Assembly (NCBI GenBank): GCA_947364395.1
Contig: CANASS010000029.1
Coordinates: forward strand, 1-26,971
From: an uncultured bacterium
Lineage (GTDB): Bacteria > Bacillota > Clostridia > Oscillospirales > Oscillospiraceae
Direction: 5' to 3'
DNA length: 26,971 nucleotides
Both the position numbers and the translations under genes were made by a program. Position 1 is the stretch's first letter, and every line of letters starts with the position of its first letter. This document shows, in pieces, positions 22,649-26,971 of the stretch. A model generated the notes under the pieces. That model was not told the origin of the DNA. It did not search any database and worked only from the letters and a program-made list of their open reading frames with translations.

Positions 22649-23937
22649 TCCTCAAGGGCCCGCAGAAAACGCTCCACAGACGGTGTGAGATCGGGCTGAT
22701 TCAGCTGCTCCTGAAGCTGTGCCCGCTCTGAGGAAATGGCGTTGATGCGCTGAGTGATCGTTTCCATGGGGATGGAGCCGACCTGGTACAGGTCAACCAG
22801 CTTGCCAATCTGGCCGTCAATTTCCGTGATTCGCTTTTGGATCGCGGGCCGGTCGATCTTTGACTCATGCCGGTCCGCCGCTGCTGCTATGACAACGTTT
22901 AAAAGATCAGGCTGGGATATGATGCCGCGTATCTCCTGCTGTACCAGCTGATCTAGCCGTCCAATTTCCCAGTTGTCATTTTTACAGTTTGGGTCCTTGA
23001 TGAACTGCCTGGAGGATTTGGCCCGAGAATAGCATTTGTAGTAACCATGATTGGCGGAGTACCTGGCCCCACACCGGCCGCAGTAGATCAGGCCGCTGAG
23101 CAGAAAGCCAGCGCGGAAGGGATTCTTTTGAACGGTGGTCTTTTTCACCTCTCGCTCTGACGTGCTGTCCAGGAGGCGGGCGGCATTTTGAAATTCCTCC
23201 GGGGTGATCAACGGCTGATGGATGCCGTCATAGTCCACTTTTCGGAAATGTACCTTCCCGATATAAACGGTGTTTCTGAGCGCCGACAGGACCTTTGCGG
23301 GGGTCCATTTGGTTGTGTATCGCCCCGAGAGATACCGGCTTATAGAGTTGACAGACTTCCCGGAGATAAACCGGGAAAATATCTCTCGGATCTGGATGGC
23401 CTCATATTCGTTTACCACAAGCAGTCCGTCCTTGTAATCGTAGCCGGTGGGCGGGTGAGAGCCGCCGTGGTAGTACCCGGCCTTGCTCCGGCCGATCCGG
23501 CCCATGGTGAAGCGCTCGGTGATCTGGTCCTTTTCCAGCTGGGCGAATACGGATAGGATTCCGATCATGGCCCGGCCAAAAGGAGTAGAGGTGTCGAAAT
23601 TCTCATTGATGGACACAAAGTCGGTACCATGTGCCAGCAGCTCATCCTCAATGAGTGTCAGGGTGTCCTTCTGCGAGCGGGACAGCCGGTCCAGCTTATA
23701 GACCACCACAGCGCCCACGCCCCCTTTGCGGATGGCGGCCAGCATCTGCTGGAGGGCGGGCCGGTCGGTATTGCCGCCGGAGTATCCGCCGTCCACATAG
23801 AGCTTGCGCAGGGACCAGCCCTTGGCGGAGCAGTATGCCTTGAGCCGTTCGGTCTGCTCCTCAATGGAATAGCTCTCCAACTGGTTCTCGGTGGAGACGC
23901 GGGCGTAGCCGACTACCACCATAGGTCCTTTGGGCAT
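22534..23937 (-). CDS. Large serine recombinase (integrase)
   Basis: A 467-residue recombinase. ATG 23937 has GGAGG eight bases upstream; upstream in-frame starts lack one. The catalytic domain has Ser15 in GYARVSTENQ, with VVVYKLDRLSRS and AQLEKDQITERF. The recombinase domain follows (GYYHGGSHPPTGYDY). The zinc ribbon has CGRC ... YKCYSR with a later Cys, followed by a coiled-coil stretch (about 360-430) that directs integrase or excision synapsis. Such enzymes insert and excise elements at specific sites, usually with a small directionality factor. The gene points toward the feoB junction and is the first element gene. Confidence 0.95.
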   Translation of the reverse strand: MPKGPMVVVGYARVSTENQLESYSIEEQTERLKAYCSAKGWSLRKLYVDGGYSGGNTDRPALQQMLAAIRKGGVGAVVVYKLDRLSRSQKDTLTLIEDELLAHGTDFVSINENFDTSTPFGRAMIGILSVFAQLEKDQITERFTMGRIGRSKAGYYHGGSHPPTGYDYKDGLLVVNEYEAIQIREIFSRFISGKSVNSISRYLSGRYTTKWTPAKVLSALRNTVYIGKVHFRKVDYDGIHQPLITPEEFQNAARLLDSTSEREVKKTTVQKNPFRAGFLLSGLIYCGRCGARYSANHGYYKCYSRAKSSRQFIKDPNCKNDNWEIGRLDQLVQQEIRGIISQPDLLNVVIAAAADRHESKIDRPAIQKRITEIDGQIGKLVDLYQVGSIPMETITQRINAISSERAQLQEQLNQPDLTPSVERFLRALEDYKAGFDTGDTDNQRMFISSLVERVIIDGQSVDIRWRL

Positions 23938-24034
23938 GAATGACACCTCCATTATGAACAAAAGGACAGGAAGGCCGTATGCCATCTGTCCTCTTTGCCG
24001 TCCATGGTGTTGGCAGCACCGAGGGCGGTTTTTG

Positions 24035-24063
24035 TTGCTTTTTGCCGAACCGTGTGATATGCT
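24035..24063 (+). promoter_or_regulatory. Promoter of the holin-like toxin mRNA
   Basis: TTGCTT (24035-24040), a 17-base spacer, TATGCT (24058-24063), with a leader of about 100 bases before the toxin. Confidence 0.55.
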
Positions 24064-24113
24064 GACAACAGGAAAGCACAGCTTTCAGCGCTGCCCGTAT
24101 TCGGTAGGCGGTT

Positions 24114-24164
24114 GGCCCCTCCATCCCGGAGGGGCCTTCTTGCCCCCTCTGCGAAAGGAGGGGG
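24114..24164 (+). promoter_or_regulatory. Two leader hairpins of the holin-like toxin, the second covering the ribosome binding site
   Basis: The first is a perfect nine-bp stem, GGCCCCTCC / GGAGGGGCC (24114-24136). In the second, CCCCCTC (24143-24149) pairs with GAGGGGG (24158-24164), which includes the Shine-Dalgarno bases. Together they would keep translation low. Confidence 0.6.
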
Positions 24165-24169
24165 TGCTT

Positions 24170-24259
24170 ATGCTGACTTATTCGGAGCTGTTTCAGTTCT
24201 GCATGGTCGTCATCGGCATTGTGGGCCTGGTTATCCAGGTACATAACAAAAAGAAGTAA
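24170..24259 (+). CDS. Holin-like toxin, type I
   Basis: A 29-residue peptide starting MLTYSELFQFCMVVIGIVGL and ending in HNKKK, with one hydrophobic helix. It matches the putative holin-like toxin family (short membrane peptides of Firmicutes, often on mobile elements). AAAGGAGGGGG lies upstream of the ATG; a longer open frame upstream lacks such a site. The stop codon lies in a bidirectional hairpin, and an antisense RNA runs against its 3' end. Membrane depolarisation when unchecked is the expected effect for the family; not shown here. Confidence 0.8.
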   Translation: MLTYSELFQFCMVVIGIVGLVIQVHNKKK

Positions 24260-24348
24260 CCGCCCCTGTCCCCACAGTCCGGCGGTTACCTCTTTTTTTG
24301 AGTAACTAGCGTTCGAGGGGCTAACCGTCTACCGGCAGCGCCCTTTCT
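24243..24348 (-). ncRNA. Putative RNA antitoxin of the holin-like toxin
   Basis: An RNA of about 105 nt defined by a strong minus-strand promoter and the bidirectional hairpin. It opens with ATAGAAAGGGCGCTGC, then a GACGGTTAG box, matching the order in the RNA at 6798-6895. Its 3' end overlaps the toxin stop region and could pair with the toxin mRNA. This is the arrangement in known type I systems; function is inferred. Confidence 0.7.
24256..24299 (+). terminator. Bidirectional hairpin ending toxin mRNA and antisense RNA
   Basis: GTAACCGCC (24256-24264) pairs with GGCGGTTAC (24281-24289). The plus strand continues CTCTTTTTTT, the minus strand TTCTTTTTG, so it can stop both transcripts. Confidence 0.85.
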
Positions 24349-24354
24349 ATTTTT

Positions 24355-24383
24355 AGTATAACCGCTGGCGTTGAAATTGTCAA
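24355..24383 (-). promoter_or_regulatory. Promoter of the antisense RNA
   Basis: Minus strand: TTGACA (24383-24378), a 17-base spacer, TATACT (24360-24355). Confidence 0.85.
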
Positions 24384-24416
24384 GGTCTCCAGCGCCCGCA
24401 GCGCTGGGGGCGGTTT

Positions 24417-24578
24417 TTATTTATTCAGCCGATACAGCGCCTGAAGCTCCCTCTTTGTGTACGCCGTCCCATAGTACAGGTTGATGATCCGCACGGTGAT
24501 GCTCCAGTTCCAGTGATAGCGGTCTATGTACCGAAGGAGGGTAGGGCGGATGTATTCATCAAGAATTGTGGTGGTCAT
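24417..24578 (-). CDS. Small 53-residue protein of unknown function
   Basis: ATG 24578 follows AGGAAGGA with good spacing, and the frame runs 53 codons to TAA 24419-24417. The protein is rich in Tyr, Arg and Leu (for example RYIDRYHWNWSITVRIINLY) and looks like one compact helical domain; the segment TKRELQALYRL near the end is amphipathic. No family is recognised. It follows the 49-residue gene by 37 bp and may share its mRNA. Too short for most gene callers. Confidence 0.65.
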   Translation of the reverse strand: MTTTILDEYIRPTLLRYIDRYHWNWSITVRIINLYYGTAYTKRELQALYRLNK

Positions 24579-24615
24579 ATGCCGTTATCCTTCCTGTGGC
24601 GCTGGGGACGGTTTT

Positions 24616-24765
24616 TTATTTTCCGAACAGCGCTTTCCAGAGCATACTTTGCGCTTTGCGCTTTCGCCCAGCCTTGCTTGTGGGAATACCTGTTGCTTTT
24701 GATATTTTTCGCTTGACTTTAGAAACACCCAATGCCCGCTTCCAGCTAAATCCACCAAAAGACAT
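24616..24765 (-). CDS. Small basic 49-residue protein
   Basis: ATG 24765 follows GAGGTGG. The protein starts MSFGGFSWKRALGVSKVKRK, is strongly basic (many Lys and Arg), and contains TGIPTSKAGRKRKAQS. Similar SFGGFSWKRA-type short proteins occur on Firmicutes phages and plasmids; this is from memory and the function is unknown. The charge suggests nucleic-acid binding. First of two short genes on the minus strand, downstream of the stalk-domain gene. Confidence 0.65.
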   Translation of the reverse strand: MSFGGFSWKRALGVSKVKRKISKATGIPTSKAGRKRKAQSMLWKALFGK

Positions 24766-24810
24766 TACATTCCACCTCAAATCAGGAGTGTTGTTACTTG
24801 CAGGAGGTTA

Positions 24811-25317
24811 TCACCAACAATCATTGCAATAATTGTAGCCCTTTGCTCCTGCCTCATAGAGCTTCATCTCTCTATAGTTCCTCATCCCAGAGCAATCACT
24901 GATAGAATGTATGGTGTCGCTTCTGTTGCTTACATAGACGGTCATGTACGGGTCGTGACCACGGATGGGCTGCATCGAAGGAACAGGGTTCTGTGTGGGC
25001 TCAGGAATCGGGTCCATTGTAGAGGGGTGCTTGAGAAGTACGGTCTGAGTAGCGCCGTCCCAGTCCACCTCTAGGCCGAAGGCACCAGCGATTGCCCGAA
25101 CGGGGAGGTAAGTCGTACCGCTGATGATAAACGGCTCCACAGGATTGCCGTTGACATCCACCAGGTTGACAGGCATGCCGTCCAGAGTGACCTTGATGTT
25201 GCTGTACTCAAGGTTAGCGGCTTTGGTGCCGACGGTGGCCATGGCGGTTCCTACCGAGCCGACCAGAAGCAGCGTGACAAGTACGCCGGTAATGAAGCCT
25301 TTTAGCTGATTCTTCAT
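24811..25317 (-). CDS. Secreted protein with a copper amine oxidase-like stalk domain
   Basis: A 168-residue protein. Residues 1-28 form a signal peptide (MKNQLKGFITGVLVTLLLVG, AMA cleavage region). Residues about 38-95 match the stalk domain: IKVTLDGMPVNLVDVNGNPV, then FIISGTTYLPVRAIAGAFGL and VDWDGATQTVLL. A Pro-rich linker leads to a C-terminal part (about 123-168) with Cys residues in SDCSGM and YNYCNDC, reminiscent of short extracellular domains with a C...CxxC pattern. Outside the cell surface; function unknown. GAGGA lies upstream of the ATG, and the 5' leader has a CCGCC/GGCGG hairpin at 25349-25362. Confidence 0.85.
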   Translation of the reverse strand: MKNQLKGFITGVLVTLLLVGSVGTAMATVGTKAANLEYSNIKVTLDGMPVNLVDVNGNPVEPFIISGTTYLPVRAIAGAFGLEVDWDGATQTVLLKHPSTMDPIPEPTQNPVPSMQPIRGHDPYMTVYVSNRSDTIHSISDCSGMRNYREMKLYEAGAKGYNYCNDCW

Positions 25318-25397
25318 TTTTTCTTTTTCCTCGTTTCTTTATTTATTTCCGCCCTCCGGCGGTTGGGTCACACAAAAAATTGGCAACATTTGGAGTA

Positions 25398-25426
25398 TTG
25401 ACGTATTGGAAGGATAAACCTATAAT
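25398..25426 (+). promoter_or_regulatory. Strong plus-strand promoter P1
   Basis: TTGACG (25398-25403), a 17-base spacer, TATAAT (25421-25426). A hairpin lies about 45 bases after the predicted start. Confidence 0.7.
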
Positions 25427-25472
25427 TGAGGCAGGAAACGAACTATAAAAAGAAAAACGATAACCTAAAAAG

Positions 25473-25494
25473 AAAAGACGCATGAACGTCTTTT
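25473..25494 (-). terminator. Hairpin, probable terminator of the repressor mRNA
   Basis: AAAAGACG / CGTCTTTT with a six-base loop. The minus strand continues CTTTTT, so it best fits the end of the minus-strand repressor transcript, 200 bp after its stop. It could also end a short plus-strand RNA from P1. Confidence 0.65.
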
Positions 25495-25559
25495 CGGCTG
25501 AGTGCGTCATAAATCGGACCATGCGAAATAATAGGAACAATGTTTCAGGCAATGTTGCA

Positions 25560-25588
25560 TTGACTACATAGAACTAACGTACTATAAT
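25560..25588 (+). promoter_or_regulatory. Strong plus-strand promoter P2
   Basis: TTGACT (25560-25565), a 17-base spacer, TATAAT (25583-25588). It drives transcription into the 63-codon frame and, further on, antisense to the repressor gene. Confidence 0.8.
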
Positions 25589-25627
25589 TGCTACAGATAG
25601 ACGATAACTCAAAGGGAGATGCGTGGA

Positions 25628-25819
25628 ATGAAGCAAGACAACAACGTACGATTTAACGAGTTACTTAATGCATGTGAAAGCCCAAGAACCGTCTACAATG
25701 CGTTACTTGCTGTTGCCCTTTCTAAACCACGCCTCAAGCAAGGCAATAATGTTTCTGAGAAACGCCAAATCATCGTCGGAGAGGCCCTGGCCCTCCTCGA
25801 TAAGCCCGAGCGCAACTAG
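25628..25819 (+). CDS. Small 63-residue protein overlapping the repressor gene on the other strand
   Basis: AAGGGAG lies nine bases before ATG 25628; an in-frame ATG at 25619 abuts the site and is not usable. The protein starts MKQDNNVRFNELLNACESPR and has no recognised family. Codons from 25703 on overlap the 3' end of the minus-strand repressor gene, so part of the sequence is constrained by the other strand. It has a near-consensus promoter and a plausible ribosome binding site, and the transcript ends at an intrinsic terminator at 25854-25895. It may be a true gene or a passenger on an antisense RNA. Confidence 0.5.
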   Translation: MKQDNNVRFNELLNACESPRTVYNALLAVALSKPRLKQGNNVSEKRQIIVGEALALLDKPERN

Positions 25820-26092
25820 CAAACGGTTTGACTCCTCCATAGTGATACGATCTTCCCCTGGTGCGGCATCGGTCGCGCTGGGGGAGTTTTTATTTGAGCT
25901 AGGATCAATGTCATCAAGAGTATAGCCAAGCGCATGGACAAGAGACTGTATTGTATTGACACCAGGACTTTTAGTTGCACCTGAAAATATTTTCTCAAGG
26001 GTTGGTTCTGGTATCCCGGATTTTATAGCAATTTCACGCATTGACATATTTGATCTAGCCTTTAACGCCCTAAGATTTTCAAACCAGTCCAT
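25703..26092 (-). CDS. XRE-family repressor (CI-like) of the right element
   Basis: A 129-residue protein with an N-terminal HTH (about 5-62: ENLRALKARSNMSMREIAIK, then SGIPEPTLEKIF and VNTIQSLVHALGYTLDDI), a polar linker (about 65-80, rich in Ser, Asn and Asp), and a helical C-terminal part. GGAGGG precedes the ATG. It is transcribed divergently from a second HTH gene across shared operators, as in phage immunity regions. It has no LexA-type protease domain. Its 3' half is covered by a plus-strand transcript. Confidence 0.88.
   Translation of the reverse strand: MDWFENLRALKARSNMSMREIAIKSGIPEPTLEKIFSGATKSPGVNTIQSLVHALGYTLDDIDPSSNKNSPSATDAAPGEDRITMEESNRLLVALGLIEEGQGLSDDDLAFLRNIIALLEAWFRKGNSK
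25854..25895 (+). terminator. Plus-strand intrinsic terminator inside the repressor gene (antisense)
   Basis: TCCCCTGGTGCG (25854-25865) pairs fully, with three G-T pairs, with CGCGCTGGGGGA (25874-25885), followed by GTTTTTATTT. It falls in the segment coding the repressor's linker, where codon choice is free. Confidence 0.7.
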
Positions 26093-26119
26093 ACGTGCTA
26101 CCCTCCTTCTGCTTACATA

Positions 26120-26148
26120 AGAATACCACAGGCTTCTATTGCAGTCAA
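26120..26148 (-). promoter_or_regulatory. Promoter of the repressor gene
   Basis: Minus strand: TTGACT (26148-26143), a 17-base spacer, TATTCT (26125-26120). AGAATAC and GTATTCT form an inverted repeat around it (26120-26126, 26152-26158). Confidence 0.75.
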
Positions 26149-26164
26149 GAAGTATTCTTCCAAA

Positions 26165-26247
26165 TTAGGTGGAAAGCCTCAAAGAAAGGCTTGACTTCCA
26201 CCTAATAATATGGTATACATGAAATAGCTCAACCAAATTTGGTGGAA
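26165..26247. repeat. Three GGTGGAA operator-like sites in the divergent control region
   Basis: TTAGGTGGAA (26165-26174) and its exact inverse TTCCACCTAA (26196-26205) flank AGCCT / AGGCT. A third copy, TTTGGTGGAA (26238-26247), runs into the ribosome binding site of the Cro-like gene. The second copy lies in the spacer of that gene's promoter. Confidence 0.7.
26191..26219 (+). promoter_or_regulatory. Promoter of the Cro-like gene
   Basis: TTGACT (26191-26196), a 17-base spacer, TATACA (26214-26219). One operator copy overlaps the -35 and spacer. Confidence 0.75.
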
Positions 26248-26259
26248 AGGAGGCGCGGC

Positions 26260-26478
26260 ATGCTGAGCAATTTGAAAGCAGAAATGGCGCGAGCCAATGT
26301 CACCATTGCTGAAATTGCGACGGTGACGGGGATGAGCTATCGGACAATCAGCGACCGAATCAAGGGGAAAGGCCAATTTCCCGTTCAAGACGCTATCGAA
26401 GTAAAAAATGTGCTTTTTCCTGGGATGGACCTTGAATATCTGTTCACGGTGTCCGGCAAAGCCCAGGACAGTGCCTAG
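26260..26478 (+). CDS. Cro-like HTH regulator
   Basis: A 72-residue protein; ATG 26260 follows AAAGGAGG. HTH: AEMARANVTIAEIATVTGMS, then YRTISDRIKGKGQFPVQDAI, and a closing LFPGMDLEYLF as is usual in phage regulators. It faces the CI-like repressor across shared operators, and a Cro-type role in the lysogeny or element-transfer switch is inferred. Confidence 0.85.
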   Translation: MLSNLKAEMARANVTIAEIATVTGMSYRTISDRIKGKGQFPVQDAIEVKNVLFPGMDLEYLFTVSGKAQDSA

Positions 26479-26499
26479 CCGAGCGGGCGTAAAAGAAAG

Positions 26500-26533
26500 T
26501 GCCCCGCCAGGTGTGACCGCACCTGACAGGGCA
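26500..26533 (+). terminator. Stem-loop after the Cro-like gene
   Basis: TGCCC ... CAGGTG and CACCTG ... GGGCA pair with a symmetrical three-base internal loop. There is no T-run, so it may be a partial terminator or an mRNA stability element. Confidence 0.4.
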
Positions 26534-26659
26534 AGAGAATGACCAGCCAATCATTCCTATGTCATGATTATAGCATGATGTGGGACAATATGCAAGAGAA
26601 AACCGCCTTTCGCATAGGACAATCTGTGAAAAACATACTTGTATTTCGAGGTGATCGAA

Positions 26660-26845
26660 ATGGCAAAAGTGCTGCCCGATGGTGCTATTGTTCGCAACAT
26701 CATGGCCGACGGCTCTGAGTGCGACGATTTGAGCACCTACATAAAATCTGCGGACCAGCTCCCCGAGCTCACGAAGCGTCTAATCGTGTATTTTGCTGAG
26801 CAGGGTGCGAAGCTGCGAATGGAACGGGAAAAAGCCGGGGAGTAA
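26660..26845 (+). CDS. Small 61-residue element protein
   Basis: ATG 26660 follows GAGGTGAT; the frame is open further upstream but without a site. The sequence starts MAKVLPDGAIVRNIMADGSE and ends KLRMEREKAGE. It is acidic, probably helical at the C-terminus, and not recognised. It follows the Cro-like gene on the same strand, as early genes of phages and conjugative elements do. Confidence 0.7.
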   Translation: MAKVLPDGAIVRNIMADGSECDDLSTYIKSADQLPELTKRLIVYFAEQGAKLRMEREKAGE

Positions 26846-26934
26846 TCCCCCGCTGGGGGACAAGCCGTATTTTGCTGGAATATATGCTGGCACTGAGTCG
26901 CTTGCTCGGGCCGAAGGAAAGGAGCCAAATAGAA

Positions 26935-26971
26935 ATGACGACAGTAGAGATGGCCGCGTGCAATGAGGCCA
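26935..26971 (+). CDS. Start of a further element gene (cut by the window edge)
   Basis: ATG 26935 follows AAAGGAG by ten bases, and the frame MTTVEMAACNEA is open to the edge. Twelve codons do not allow a family call. Confidence 0.5.
   Translation, partial: MTTVEMAACNEA

Larger units (their letters stand above)
25318..25627. other. 310-bp intergenic region with two plus-strand promoters
   Basis: No convincing gene. It holds the leader of the stalk-domain gene, two strong plus-strand promoters, and a hairpin between them. An open minus-strand frame at 25552-25343 has no ribosome binding site and is interrupted by the hairpin region. Confidence 0.6.

Noticed and set aside
25343..25552. Minus-strand frame of 69 codons
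   Set aside because: No ribosome binding site, overlaps a terminator-like hairpin and two plus-strand promoters, and resembles no family.

Overview
The window looks like a chromosomal segment of a GC-rich, low-branching Firmicute, most likely a gut member of the Oscillospiraceae (Flavonifractor / Lawsonibacter-like). This is inferred from the WalRK-YycHI operon, the rpsF-ssb-rpsR and infC-rpmI-rplT operons, a PdaB-type sporulation deacetylase fragment, and strong clostridial Shine-Dalgarno sites. No database search was possible. A GC-rich core block (about 3.3-22.5 kb) lies between two AT-richer accessory blocks. Each accessory block begins inside a core gene: pdaB on the left and feoB on the right.

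Left accessory block (1 to about 3300): a partial DUF932 phage/plasmid-like protein; a three-gene minus-strand operon (zinc-ribbon protein with an in-frame amber codon, a small membrane protein, a lipoprotein); a divergent XRE regulator whose control region carries two copies of a 12-bp repeat; and a small DUF6809-like protein. The block ends where the pdaB reading frame is cut right after its SFDAAWG motif.

Core block: two tandem G3E (COG0523) metal GTPases, one very His-rich; a TVP38/DedA-type membrane protein; an intergenic locus with the layout of a type I toxin-antitoxin pair (25-residue peptide on minus, discrete antisense RNA on plus); a MoxR - DUF58 - transglutaminase operon; rpsF-ssb-rpsR; the convergent infC-rpmI-rplT operon with a probable AUA start and a leader terminator; a GH2 glycosidase; a NUDIX ADP-ribose pyrophosphatase translationally coupled to walR, followed by walK, yycH and yycI; then feoA and the 5' half of feoB.

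Right accessory block (about 22514 to the end): a large serine recombinase whose gene stops about 20 bp from the feoB junction, so the element most likely integrated into feoB. It carries a holin-like toxin with an antisense RNA of the same design as the core locus, two short genes of 53 and 49 codons, a secreted stalk-domain protein, and a divergent repressor/Cro-like switch with GGTGGAA operators. A strong plus-strand promoter and an intrinsic terminator define a likely antisense transcript across the 3' half of the repressor gene. Small element genes continue off the right end.

The most unusual points are the two paired small-RNA/peptide loci, the antisense transcript against the repressor, and the two core genes (one sporulation, one iron uptake) interrupted by mobile DNA.
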